Below, in pieces: positions 23,401 through 34,353 of a stretch of 64,000 bases of DNA (positions within the stretch are counted from its first letter, which is position 1; every line of letters begins with the position of its first letter). The stretch is from positions 62,001 through 126,000 of the forward strand of contig MU119332.1 of assembly GCA_014904845.1 (NCBI GenBank), read 5' to 3'. This DNA is from Acephala macrosclerotiorum. Taxonomy: Eukaryota; Ascomycota; Leotiomycetes; Helotiales; Mollisiaceae. The notes below the pieces were generated by a model. That model searched no databases and was not told the origin of the DNA. It saw only the letters and a program-made list of their open reading frames with translations. The position numbers were made by a program, and so were the translations under genes.

Positions 23401-25307
23401 AAAAGTTGTGGACGTTGGATATAACGCAAGATTGCATGTCTCTTGCTTTTACGGATAACGATCGACTTTTGCTAGGAGCACTGAAGAACAATTACTTCAT
23501 GATCTGGGATCTTACAACAGGCGTCTTGATCGACTCAGCGAATTGGACGGATGATCTAGAGAGTCAACACTCTCACTCCTCCCGCCGGCCCCTAACTGCT
23601 TGTTTTAGCGTTGAATCTAGTCTTCTGGCCATTGTATATCGAGGGCAGGATATAGTGCTCTGGGATATTGAAAGGAACGCTCTCTACGGGACGTATAACA
23701 AGGAGGGGGGCGCTCATCAAGGGACTAAGATGTCTACAGGCTTTGTAACGGGAGGCTTAGTCTTTGGCCATGGCCCAAGCAGCACACTACTCGCAGCTTC
23801 TTATTCAGATGGCGAGCTAGTACTCTTTGATACTTTTGAAGGCGCCGTCAAAGAGAAAACCCTCGCATATGCACAGACTCTTGCTAGCTCGCCTGACGGG
23901 CGGACGATCGCCTGCGGAGACTCAGCTGGTACGATTCAATTGTACGACTTTGAGACACTGAAGCTGTTATATCGTATAAACTCGGATGAGTATGCAGTCA
24001 AAGCTCTGGCATTTAGCGGAGATAATTATCGACTGCTGGACATCAGAGGATCAGACTGCAGAGTCTGGGACCCCACAGTTCTTGTCCGGCAGGAAGCAGA
24101 TGATGCGAACAGCGATACGATTTCTATATCAACAGCACCGCAGGAAATGAGGCTAGAGTCTTCCGAAGAAGTGGTCTTAATCACTTCACTAGTGTGCCAC
24201 GAGAAAGGCGAAGAGCTATTCTGTGGGAAAAATGACGGATCCATTTGGATGTATGAAGCAAAATCTGGGAGGCAGCTTGAAAAGCTGTTCAGCCACGCCA
24301 ATGGAGTCTCTATCATAGGGCTCGTCCTCGATCATGCCAATCAAATTTTGAGCAGCATAGACTCACCGAGTCGAGTCATGGCTCATTGCTTGACCTATCA
24401 ACAGAAATCTTGGAGAGCTTCGAAGACTACTTTCGATCATCGTATTGGTGTAGCAGTAGATCAGCTGTTGAGCAACAGAGGGAACACACGAATGCTTGTG
24501 TGCTCGACTCAAAAAGACATACTTTACTCCGTCACGCCACAGGATAGTACAGTAACACAAGTCAACACCTGGGAAGATCGCGGTCCGTACAGATGGGCAA
24601 GCCACCCTTCGAATGAGAATCAATTGATATTGATATTCAATAACACGGCACATTTGTACGATTGGAACAATTTGAAGAGACTCACCCGCCCCGAAGGAAT
24701 AATCCTGCAAGGGAGCTTGCTCGCTGGGCTTTCTATTCGATCCATTAATCAGTGCGCGCTCGGATCTCTGATTGTTGCCTCGTTCTGCAAGTCTTTCGGT
24801 TTGCAATCAAAGTCCAAGGCTCTGCTATGGAATACCTCGGATTTTTCCACGAATGCAGAATCAGCAGCATCCCTTACAAGATATGAATACCTATCTGATC
24901 AAGTGCAACTTATCATTGGATCGTACAGGCAAAAACTGGTATTCTTGGACAACGACGGTTGGATTTGCTCAGTAAACCTAAGTATACCCAGTATCCCAAG
25001 TGCCGTTCGCCATTTTTTCATCCCGCGGGACTGGTTGAACGCAATTGTCGATTTGATGATTGAGGTTATTTCCAATGGAGATATCATATTTGTCAAAAGG
25101 CATGAAGTTGCTGTCATCAAACGCGGGCTTGAAACTAGTGAGCAAGGGCCCATTGCGACTGGACAGCGAGGCTCATTAGTACCCATGAGTCCACGCAGCC
25201 CACTGAGCCCAGGGCCAGGGTTATCGTTTATGGGGAGGGAGAAACCACCTGTATTTGGGGATCCGGGAGCAAGTCATGGAGTCACCAATGGCCCATTTCG
25301 AAGGTGA
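20463..25307 (+). CDS. NOD-like receptor: alpha/beta-hydrolase, NACHT, WD40 repeats (1578 aa)
   Basis: Two exons, 20463-20837 and 20946-25307, are joined in phase over a 108-nt intron (donor GTACGT, acceptor CACCAG). The intron falls inside the N-terminal hydrolase, between its LIFVHGLGGG block (about residue 46) and the nucleophile elbow GHSMGG (Ser about 134); ATPHRGAD follows. The NACHT NTPase has the P-loop KPATGKSVLS (about residue 357) and the Walker B stretch WVIDALDECKN (about 454), then winged-helix-like sequence. From about residue 870 to 1500 come degenerate WD40-type repeats (for example INLWDVKSW, YFMIWDLTTG, IVLWDIERNA). The tail is Ser/Pro-rich. This is the classic fungal NLR layout used in non-self recognition and cell death. 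The repeats are not near-identical, so recent repeat shuffling is not evident. Confidence 0.93.
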
Positions 25308-25436
25308 TTCCTCTTCGGCTGGTGGCTTAGTTCGTGGCAACTTTCTAACTCCTGGCTTTGTACCATTTATTGCTTCGGGTCTAAGTACAATGAAAACTGT
25401 CGATTGTCAGCGAATGTATTTTGTGATTAAGGGTCC

Positions 25437-25546
25437 TATTAGGGTGGTCACGTGTTTAATATTATATATCCTCATCTCACCGCTAGACAGGAATACAGAT
25501 TATGAACACACACTTTACACCCACACTATGGCCTTTGCCTGTGATA
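25437..25546. mobile_element. Solo LTR copy 1 (110 bp) with 5-bp target duplication
   Basis: The element begins TATTAGGGTGGTCACGTG and ends CCTGTGATA. It is flanked on both sides by GGTCC (25432-25436 and 25547-25551). The same element is present at 37172-37294. A 5-bp duplication and near-mirrored ends fit a solo LTR whose TG...CA ends were mutated, perhaps by RIP. A TATA-like run lies inside. It sits 130 bp after the NLR stop codon, so it may supply or disturb 3' processing signals. Orientation is arbitrary. Confidence 0.7.
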
Positions 25547-25551
25547 GGTCC

Positions 25552-26050
25552 TGTCAGTTGAAACAAGGGCTGTTTTACCTGTCTATTTAGGCTATGTCAC
25601 GGTTCCCCTACCACTATATTATATATATAGCTTGTTACCCTTCCTTTCTAAAACCTGTAATTGAGTATATTTTCCCCAACTAATAGTTATAAGCCTGGAT
25701 TCGCAAAAACCACTTCTCTTATTGTTCTACTACGCTGACCTCTATTAGTTCACGCTCGATTCCTTTGCTATTCGATTTTAAATAAGTGTCGTAAGGAGCT
25801 AGCAGCCGTCTACGAGCTTCGTTCCTTGTATAGCTCTACTAGTAGTAAAGAGTTCTCTGTTTATCTCCAAGCTCTTAATTCATAGCTATATCTAATACCT
25901 TATTACAAAGCTTGCTAAAGGCAAAGGCAAATCTTAACTCCCTAGCTAGCTAGTCGAGATAACGAGGACACTAAATTAAAGAAGAATAGGAGGAGATTAA
26001 GAGGTAGTCTCGAATGTATATAATGGTATATCTCCTCCTAGCATGTTCGT
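25552..26050. other. Decayed element remnant next to solo LTR
   Basis: AT-shifted sequence in which one forward frame (about 25788-26015) still reads KELAAVYELRSLYSS and later DTKLKKNRRRLRG, interrupted by TAG and TAA stops. This looks like an old transposon coding region mutated by C-to-T change; the family cannot be named. Confidence 0.4.
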
Positions 26051-26322
26051 CTGTCATGAACGTGACGTTCGGATAACGGCCACTTCCCGTTCCTACCCTC
26101 TCTTCAAAGTCTTTTTCTTCCTTCAGAAACAAAGTACCCAAGTACAACTGTTCGATCTCTCGGTGGGGCTGGCGAGAAGGTCGATTGCGTAACCAGTGGA
26201 CAGTCTTTCGAACGCCCCTGGCATAGGATGCTCCGTTAATTATTGCGAATAGAACACAGACAGGACGACATATACGAGGAGAAACTAGTCTGCGGAGTGG
26301 TCCATTTTCGTTGGAGGCTTGA

Positions 26323-26595
26323 TCATGCAGGCTGTGACGTTACCTTCCGACGCCAAGTCAAAATATGTGAAATCGGCAGTAGCGACCTGGACATGTTGCT
26401 GCCTGCGACGAGGATGAAGAAAAAGAGGAGGATAGCCATCAGGATGAATATCATTGCCATTAATGTTCCATCGAATACCCTAGGGGTTTGATCGTCGACC
26501 GGAATCGTGCTGTTGGTGATATTCGTGATATTGCCCCACAATTCTTGGATCGTGCTTCCAGCCCCAAAGCCTTGGAAACTCGTTATGTCTGCCAT
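26323..26595 (-). CDS. Small predicted membrane protein (90 aa or first exon)
   Basis: ATG at 26595 opens a 90-residue frame. It has a short extracellular-type N-terminus with N-glycosylation sites (NIT and NST), then one strong membrane segment (MAMIFILMAILLFFFILVAG). The sequence after NMSRS loses coding character and may be intron, so the real C-terminus could differ. I do not recognise the family. Single-pass topology with the N-terminus outside is plausible. Confidence 0.4.
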   Translation of the reverse strand: MADITSFQGFGAGSTIQELWGNITNITNSTIPVDDQTPRVFDGTLMAMIFILMAILLFFFILVAGSNMSRSLLPISHILTWRRKVTSQPA

Positions 26596-28041
26596 TTCGA
26601 TAGGAATAGAATCCGATCAATTAGAATAATAGTGCGTGCGTATGACCGAGACGAGATGCTTAGCTTAAACAACGCAGACAACACGGCAAAAAAAGAATAA
26701 AAGATCGTGGATAGAAGCAAATTTCAACCAAGGTCCCTAGTCGACTTAATGTAAAATCAATATGCATTCTTATCCTAAAGTATCTCGAGGTGACTGTTTG
26801 GGCACTACCATCTCTAGCATCCGCGTGGACACGGATGGAATGATTCTAAAACAAACGATTCGAAACAGGATGCAATTCAACTTAGCACCATCCGCTAATC
26901 GAGGGGAGCTCGTGGCGTTCAGAAAAAGCGATACACCAAAGTATCAGGAACATTCATCGTGATTGAGGAATATGGCAATCGAGAGGTCAAAAACGGTCAA
27001 GGGCATAATTCTCTAAACTACTCGTTAGATTTTGCTCGAATTCTACTCTTGTTTCCTATTATAAATTTGCAGAAAGTGCAGGATATTGACAGTCTCTGTG
27101 CCGCTTATTTTGCATGGTGGGAGGGGAGTTAATGAGGTAAGGCACTTGCCAGGCATTGGTTTAAGTCAAGCGTTAACCAAGAACGGGGTGTAATAATGAA
27201 AGCCGTCAATTTCTCACGCTCACCAATTAGTTGTGCAACTCCTCCACGAGCAATGCTTCAATGCCCATTCTCTAATTGCTTCAATTCTTCGATGCAACCG
27301 AACTCCGAAACTATGCTCATAAACGCTCATGCCACCAACAATGCTTGAATGCCTGCATTGCAACCTCCTAGACTCCATAAAACTGAAAGGCCATACGTGA
27401 ATGTAATCAACTTCAAGTAACCAGGAATAGGTCGAGTAGCCATATCCAGCAGCAGAATTTCCTGTGACAAGTGGGACAATGACAGCGCAGAACTATCTAT
27501 CGTTCACTTTGTATCGTCACTTGCCGGTGTCTGGTTTACTTGCTTGTTTTTTTCAATCGTCGTCTTCTGGATTAAGTTTTCTGCGTTTAAAAACCGCGCG
27601 TTTTCCATGTTTTCGACCTTGTGGTTAGCAAGGCTATACAAAGAGGAATTTACTACATACGCGCAGCGGGTTAGCTGCACATGCATCTCGAAGTCCCTCA
27701 GAAGTAGATTGACGAAGGCGATTTCCTTCAGTCAAAATTAGCATATGAATTAATCCAAGCCGATTCTCCGAAGCCTCCTCCAATGCCCTAGCAGTTGTGG
27801 GACATTGAAAATTCCATCAATTCTTACAAGAGAGAAATACGACTGGGTGCGTTAGAGATACTGACCAGCTCTCTGTCGATCCTTAGGGCAACTATGCTGC
27901 CATAATCTGCTAACGCAGCCTGTAATTATTTTCGCCTGAACTATCTCCGTGACGTCGTTGACAATTCCTCATACGCCAGAGTCACTTCCACCAGTTCTCG
28001 TGACCATCAGCATCTTGATTTTGAATGTCCTCAGCGTCGAC
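26596..28041. other. Intergenic, no gene seen
   Basis: Short frames only. Nothing recognisable on either strand. Confidence 0.4.
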
Positions 28042-29082
28042 TTACTTTTCCGTATCTTCTTGTTGTCCCCTGGCGTTCTTCAGTCTCTCCTCGGCCGCCT
28101 TTGCCAAAATCTCTCTTCTACTCATTTGGCTCGGAACCTGTCCGGTGCTCTCGGCACCACCAGCGCTACTTACACCAAGCACAAATTCTCCACCAGTCCA
28201 ACCACCGTGATCATGAACCTCGGCTTCCTCACTGTGACCTCCTTCATAATACTCTTCACTGCCGACCGTTTGTCCGCCACTTTTCCAATCAGCAGCAGCG
28301 ACTTCCTTCTCAATTTGCTTGCACAGATCCCAGAAATTGCGGTCGTGAGGGCCCCAAACGTTGTGTGCAAGCTCGTGGCATAGGGTCTTTCGAATCGTCT
28401 TGTAGTCTCTGTACCCATCGTATGCATCCGTTCGTAGCCTCAACTCGATGACCTCTCCTTGGTTCCTATTCAATCCTAAAGTCCTAGTCGTGCCTTCGGA
28501 ATTGGATTGTGTATGCTCGATCGGATTCATCTCGGTAAGAAGAGGTACGGTGAACTTGTGCTTTCGCATGGCCGCCTTAATACCAGCGTCGTCTTTGAGT
28601 CTCTGCAAGAACTGCAACGACTTGTCGGGATTCGGCAGATAGGAAAGAGGTCGCAAGGTTGTGAACGTATACAGACTTTCCTCCTGCTCTCTCTTCGAGT
28701 CGCGCGTCTTGTATGCGGAAACCTTCTGCATAGGTCTGCTTCGTCTGGTTGCTCTTCGGGAGACATGCTCAGCGGCTTTCGCAATAGAACCAGCTTCCTC
28801 GACTGTACTTCCAGTCAAGGTGATCTTCTTGTCCTCGATGGTAGTCAAGAGGAGTTCTGGGTCTTTGAAAGGAACCTTGAGGAGACCGACTTTCGAAATC
28901 ATGAGCTTCTGGTTGGAAGGTGGGATCGAGAGCTCGTTCGAGATCTCGTCGGAGAGGTCTGAGATCGTAGCATCGGTGGTGAAATCGAAGGTACGATGCT
29001 CTCCCTTATGCGTGAACGTAATAGAAACTGTATCCTCGTTGCTGTCAGTGGCGACCTTTTGGTCTTGCATGTCAGTAGCCAT
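28042..29082 (-). CDS. Ubiquitin-like + WLM-domain metalloprotease (about 346 aa)
   Basis: The frame is open to 29262, but only with a GTG there. ATGs lie at 29172 and 29082; the latter (MATDMQDQK) starts just before the domain and is preferred. Residues about 17-90 form a ubiquitin-like fold (VSITFTHKGEHRTFDF to ITLTGSTVEE). The WLM domain follows, with the zinc site HELAHNVWGPHD near residue 235, which contains the HExxH-type motif and the third histidine. Relatives are Wss1-like proteases and the fission-yeast Ubl-WLM proteins, linked to ubiquitin/SUMO and DNA-protein crosslinks. The tail is acidic and Gly-rich. The gene is divergent from ERD2 across about 430 bp. Confidence 0.9.
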   Translation of the reverse strand: MATDMQDQKVATDSNEDTVSITFTHKGEHRTFDFTTDATISDLSDEISNELSIPPSNQKLMISKVGLLKVPFKDPELLLTTIEDKKITLTGSTVEEAGSIAKAAEHVSRRATRRSRPMQKVSAYKTRDSKREQEESLYTFTTLRPLSYLPNPDKSLQFLQRLKDDAGIKAAMRKHKFTVPLLTEMNPIEHTQSNSEGTTRTLGLNRNQGEVIELRLRTDAYDGYRDYKTIRKTLCHELAHNVWGPHDRNFWDLCKQIEKEVAAADWKSGGQTVGSEEYYEGGHSEEAEVHDHGGWTGGEFVLGVSSAGGAESTGQVPSQMSRREILAKAAEERLKNARGQQEDTEK

Positions 29083-29274
29083 GTTTGATGGTATCACTGT
29101 ATGTTTGTATTCAGAAAGGATTGGAATAGAAATGGATGTAGCTCGGGGTAGAAAAAAAGTGTTTGTATTCATAGGTAAAGCACATGCGGCGGTGATTCCC
29201 TCGAAGTTTCTAGGCAAGTTCGTGCTTCGTAATCTCGAATCCGGCAATGGCGTTCTTGCCACATGATTCAGCGG

Positions 29275-29412
29275 CTAATTCGCGCTTTCCTGCCGCTCCG
29301 GAATTTTTAGCTTAAGCGCGATAGCCGCCATCCTTTCCAGTTCGCGTCGTTGCGTGTCCTTATTGACTGCTGGCAATGAATCTTCATTTGCGACTCCCAT
29401 CGAATCTGCCAT
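29275..29412 (-). CDS. Possible 45-residue small ORF upstream of the Ubl-WLM gene
   Basis: ATG at 29412 opens MADSMGVANEDS and ends ERQESAN. It lies within the shared WLM/ERD2 promoter on the WLM strand, so it may be a separate small gene, an upstream ORF of the WLM transcript, or chance. No homology is recognised. Reported only because the composition looks protein-like. Confidence 0.2.
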   Translation of the reverse strand: MADSMGVANEDSLPAVNKDTQRRELERMAAIALKLKIPERQESAN

Positions 29413-29511
29413 TAAATCAGACGAAGACGAAGCTGGTCGAGCCCTACAACACTTCACTCATTGCCACGTTGTTGCTCAAGTCAAAAACGCTGAGGCGTAT
29501 CGTTACCCATC

Positions 29512-30285
29512 ATGAATCTTTTCAGACTTCTGGGTAAGTGCTTGTCGCAATAGCTACTTTCGGGTGGCAGAGATAGAAACTGACCGGATTTGCAGGAGAT
29601 ATGTCCCATCTAATCTCGATTCTGATATTGTTACATAAAATGCACCAAACGAACGTACGTACCTCTCAAGACGAAAACTCAATCAACAGCATCATCAGCA
29701 GACACTAGCTAACTAGCTTTTCAGTCATGTTCAGGCATATCCTTTAAGTCGCAAGCTCTCTACCTCATTGTCTACGTAACGCGCTATCTCGACCTCTTCT
29801 GGACCTTCGGCGATAGCGCCTACAATACCATCTTCAAGCTTCTCTTTCTCGGTTCTTCCGGCTACACCATCTACCTTATGACGACTGCCTACAAGCCAAC
29901 CCACGATCCGAATCTCGATACATTCAGAGTTCAATACCTTCTGGGAGGATCTTTGGTTCTTGCCGTCATATTCCCATACAAATACACACCTTATGAAATC
30001 CTGTGGGCATTCTCGATTTGGCTCGAATCGGTAGCCATCCTACCACAGCTCTTCTTGTTGCAACGGACAGGAGAGGCAGAGACAATTACCACGCATTATC
30101 TCTTCGCGTTGGGATTGTATAGGGCGTTATATATCCCCAATTGGATTTACAGATACTTTGTGGAGAGTCATTGGGACTGGATCTCGGTGTTGGCAGGAAT
30201 CGTACAGACAGTCCTATACTCGGACTTCTTCTGGATCTACTACACCAAAGTGTTGAAAGGAAAGAAGTTCGCATTGCCAGTATAA
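29512..30285 (+). CDS. ERD2: ER lumen protein-retaining receptor (K/HDEL receptor), three exons, 213 aa
   Basis: Exons 29512-29533, 29596-29654 and 29725-30285 total 642 nt, in phase. The protein starts MNLFRLLGDMSHL and carries the family landmarks CSGISFKSQALYL, VTRYLDLFW, the TFRV stretch and the C-terminal VQTVLYSDFFWIYYTKVL, with seven hydrophobic helices overall. It binds the C-terminal HDEL-type signal of escaped ER proteins in the Golgi and returns them in COPI vesicles. The length is as usual for the family (about 212-219). Introns of 62 and 70 nt have canonical donors (GTAAGT, GTACGT). It ends with LKGKKFALPV, a lysine-containing cytosolic tail of the kind used for COPI recycling. 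Confidence 0.97.
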
Positions 30286-30759
30286 GCGGCTCGTTGGAGA
30301 TGGTCGAGAAAGCAACAGCGTGTGAGAATAGTATCCGAAGTAAGGAAGAAAGCGATTGAAAAGTTTGCAGAGACGAACGATATGGGTAGTGCTCCAAGAG
30401 GGTCAGTCCCCAGGTGGAAGAACAAGATGCAGTGCATGGATGGCGTTTGGTATGGGTTGGACCTCGATCCGACGGATGGACCGTTTATTCTTCATCGGTG
30501 TTGATGTACAGTATGTAACCATGCATAGAATTATTACGATCATTTCGATCCCAAGTACTTGTGATAGCACACCCCACAATAGCATGAGGTTAATGCCATA
30601 CGGAACAGGTAACAATTACGAGCTCATCGATCGTCAGCCACGGCCCAGTATTTAATATTTATCAAATTGTCTCTTTTTGCATTCTTTGTATTGTACTAAC
30701 TTCCCATATATACAGAGCCAACACCATGCAGTAAGACAAAAGGAACTCAGAATACAAGA
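30286..30759. other. 3' regions of convergent ERD2 and complex I genes
   Basis: Convergent 3' ends; no gene seen. Short frames at 30322-30504 and elsewhere are without support. Confidence 0.5.
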
Positions 30760-33267
30760 TCACGATCCGTAGGCGACCTGACCGTGAGGCTTATCGGAAG
30801 AATATCCGCTTGCCATGAAGTTCGTCTCGGGATTGCCTGTCTCCTTAGCTGCGGAGCATCTTGCCATTGTTGGGGAACTGATTTGCCTTATTAGTAATGT
30901 AACTTAGAGGTTTGTGGAAAAAAGAAGAGGAAGAACATACCTTCTTGAAATGACATCCGTGAAGTAAAAGTTCTCAATAACCTTTGTAAGCGGAGCATTG
31001 GTTGGCTTGCTACCCTTATTCTGGTCCACTAACTGCACCTTGCTCAACTGCTTCAACGCGACCGGCTCAACGATATCGTAGCTTGCCAAAGCAGGACTAA
31101 TCTCCACCATGCGGTCGCGGAGAGCAGCGACATCATCGTATGGGAGAGGGGCACCGAGGAATTCGCTGACAGCTCGGATGATCTTCCAGTCAGTTCGTGC
31201 GGCGCCTGGTAGTGATACTGCTGCTCGTGTCATCTGGACTCGTCCTTCGGTGTTGACATATGTGCCGGCCTTCTCAGTGTAAGCGGCACCTGGGAGGACG
31301 ACGTCAGCGATTTGAGCACCGCGGTCGCCGTGGTGGCCTTGATAGACAACGAAAGCGTCCTTAGGGATGTCTGCAGCGTTGAATTCATCGGCGCCCAAGA
31401 GCCAGACGAACTTGGGCTTTGTGTTGGCGACCTCGGTGGAAGGGGTGGTGAAGCCAACTTCGTAAGCACCAGCTCTTGATGCAGCACGTTGAAGGACATT
31501 GTAACCGTTCCATTCCTCAGTCAAGAAATTTGTGGCATTCTTCTCGACAAAAGCACCTACCATCTCGTAGATAGCCTTGGCGTCGGCGTGATCAGTGACA
31601 CCTGAACCAACAATGATCATTGGTCTCTTGGCAGCTTGAAGCTTCTTGCCGAATGGACCAGCAAGAGCCTTCTTAAGAGCTGCAGCGTCGGTGCCAAGAT
31701 GCTCGAACTCGAATGTCGATTTCCAGGTCTCACCGACAACACCAATCTCAAGATCGGATCGCATCCACTGCTTTCGAATACGAGCGTTCAATCCGGCGGC
31801 TTCATGTCGTGGGTTGCTACCAACAATGAGGATGGCATCGGCCTCCTCAACACCCCAGATCTTCGAGTTGAAGGTGTAGTTTGATCGAACATCGATACCG
31901 TGAGCAATTGGCTGGCTGCCAGAAGGTTGGTCAAGAGCCAAGTTCTCAGAACCAAGTTTGTTGGCCAGATCCTTCATGGCGACCATCGACTCTACCTCGA
32001 TCAACTCTCCAGCAATAGCCTTGAACTCGTTACCCTTTGGTGCGAAGTCCTTGTAAGCCGCACCAATTTCGGTGAGAGCTTGTTCCCAAGTGGCGGGGAA
32101 GAACTTGTCGTCCTTTCGAATGAGAGGAGTTGTAAGTCTCTGGGTCTTCAATCCATCACAGGCGAATCGCGTCTTGTCGTTGATCCATTCCTCGTTGACA
32201 TCATCGTTCAGTCTGGGAAGGATACGCATAACCTCAAGACCTCTCGAATCTACCCGGATATTTGATCCAAGACCGTCAAGGACATCGATCGATTCAGAAT
32301 GCTTCAACTCCCAAGGACGAGCTCGGAACGCGTATGGCTTGGAGGTAAGAGCTCCAACGGGGCACAAGTCGATGACATTGCCAGACATCTCGGAGTCCAA
32401 GTTCTTCTCAAGGTATGTGCCAATCTGCATGTCGTTTCCTCGTCCCGTAGATCCCAACTCTGGCGCTCCAGCAACGTCGTTGGCGAATCGAATACATCTC
32501 GTGCAGTGGATACATCGATTCATCGAGGTCTTAATCAACGGACCAATGTTCTTGTCCTCCGTAGCACGCTTGCCACCAACTTCGTGGAATCGTCCTCTAT
32601 CGGCTCCATATCGCATCGATTGATCTTGTAAATCGCACTCTCCTCCCTGGTCGCAAATAGGGCAGTCAAGTGGGTGATTGGCTAACAGAAACTCCATAAC
32701 ACCTTCTCGAGCTTTGTGTGTGAGGGGCGAATTGGTCTTTACGACCATGCCTGGCTGTACTGGCCACGCACATGATGCAACTGGCTTTGGTGCTCTCTCG
32801 ACCTCTACCAAGCACATACGACAATTTCCAGCAATCATAAGTTTTCTATTGTAGGATCAGCGGGTGTTCGTTCGGACCTCGGAACTTCGTAGGACTCACT
32901 CATGATAGCAGTACCTAGAAAGCAGTCAGCAGATGCTCCATATTCATTTTTGAAGTTCGTCTTACCTAGGTATAGTCACTCCAGCCTTCTCGCAAGCTTG
33001 AATCAAAGCAGAACCAGCTGTGGCAATCATCAACATTTGTCCCATCCCTCTACTCTCAACACCACATACCTTCTATTGAAACCTGCTTGCCATCTGAAGC
33101 AAACGTTAGTAATCTCTCCCTTCTCCAAATCTACAGACTCAATGCGCCTTACCAACAGTAAGCTGGACCTCCGCCTGTCGTCTACTCGACGTCGCAAATG
33201 ATCGTGCAGCATTGCCGCTCTGCCTGCTCGTCCGCAGAGCCGAACGTGCCAGAGATTGCCTCAGCAT
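30760..33267 (-). CDS. nuo-78: NADH-ubiquinone oxidoreductase 75/78 kDa subunit, six exons, 742 aa
   Basis: Exons (minus): 33267-33153, 33093-33070, 33017-32966, 32914-32900 (15 nt), 32845-30941 and 30877-30760; 2229 nt, in phase. The N-terminus (MLRQSLARSALRTSRQSG) is an Arg/Ser-rich mitochondrial presequence. The protein has the 2Fe-2S ferredoxin-like domain (CYHEKLMIAGNCRMC and ASCAW), the histidine-ligated cluster region HPLDCPICDQGGECDLQD, the 4Fe-4S site CIHCTRCIRF, and the molybdopterin-oxidoreductase-like body. It ends DKPHGQVAYGS. This subunit carries electrons through N1b, N5 and N4 in the peripheral arm of complex I. The tiny fourth exon encodes only YCYH plus parts of its neighbours, so automatic prediction may miss it. 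The symbol follows Neurospora usage. Confidence 0.96.
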
Positions 33268-34353
33268 CGTGTCCTCTCGTCGGCTGGACAGAAAAGAAAG
33301 AAGAACGACACTACGTAGTGGCGGGGACGAGCGATTGATATCACTTTCTTGACGTTCGAGCTTCGAGTTGATTTCACGCTACTTAGCTTGCCATTAGGAA
33401 TTGTCCGGGTGTGATTGGAATATTGACGAAAGGAAGCCTGTCTCCTTTTGGCTTAGCATGAGTTCGCGAAAAGCTCTACAAATTGAAGATTTCGACAGTA
33501 AGAAATCCTTTTCTTTTCTTCATTTAAATTGTATTGGGCCGATATTGTGGGAACGCTTGAGCGCAATTGCACTTCGGTGTGATTGTTGCTATCGTCGAGT
33601 TCTTCCTCTATCTTGTGCTCTAGAGCACGACTTTGAGCGCTGGAATGGATGCAAATGAGAGCTTTTGCTCAACGAATGCGCAACTTACCGCCGGCTGCTA
33701 CATCTCTCTATTAATAATCTAGGTATGAGCACATGATCTTCGAGAACGGATAACCGAGTTATCGTCATTTCTTTCGAGAAACGGATAGATTTCGCCGACA
33801 GGGGCTGGGATGAGATCTTGTCAAGCACATCATCTTGAATCTTATCCATGGTGGAATGGTAGGTGCGACACTTGTTCCATAGCGATTCATCCTCTATCAA
33901 TAGGTTATTCTACAAAGCAATTGTTTGTGTTCATCAAACCTAGTGCCAGTCTCAACCTTCTTGTATCATGTGATGCACCTGATGCTGGCTTGTACTGGAA
34001 GTCTTGAAGCATTCACTAGATGCCAATTCCACCTGTGGCAATTCTGAAAGTCCTTCAATGCCTAGAACATTGTCCTGTTTCAACCTTCGACATGATGCTC
34101 TCAATTCATGTTCATTTTCATTTCATGCTTCCGCGAAAAGTCATTTCACGAGCGAGGAGGACCTTTTGGAAAATAGCGGTCCATTCGTCCATAATGCACT
34201 CTCTACCACTTTCTGATTCTCAAAAAAATAAAAAATAAAAATAAAAAAAAATAAAAAAAATAAATTCCCTTTTCATTGTTCTTACCCTCATGGGACATTC
34301 ATCCTGCCACCCATGCTGCCTATTCTCATAAATCTAGCCATCCAATGCGTGGA
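33268..34353. other. Intergenic, no gene seen
   Basis: Upstream region of the complex I gene, then featureless sequence. A run of about 44 A with a few T (34221-34264) looks like an old poly-A or simple repeat. No supported frame. Confidence 0.45.
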
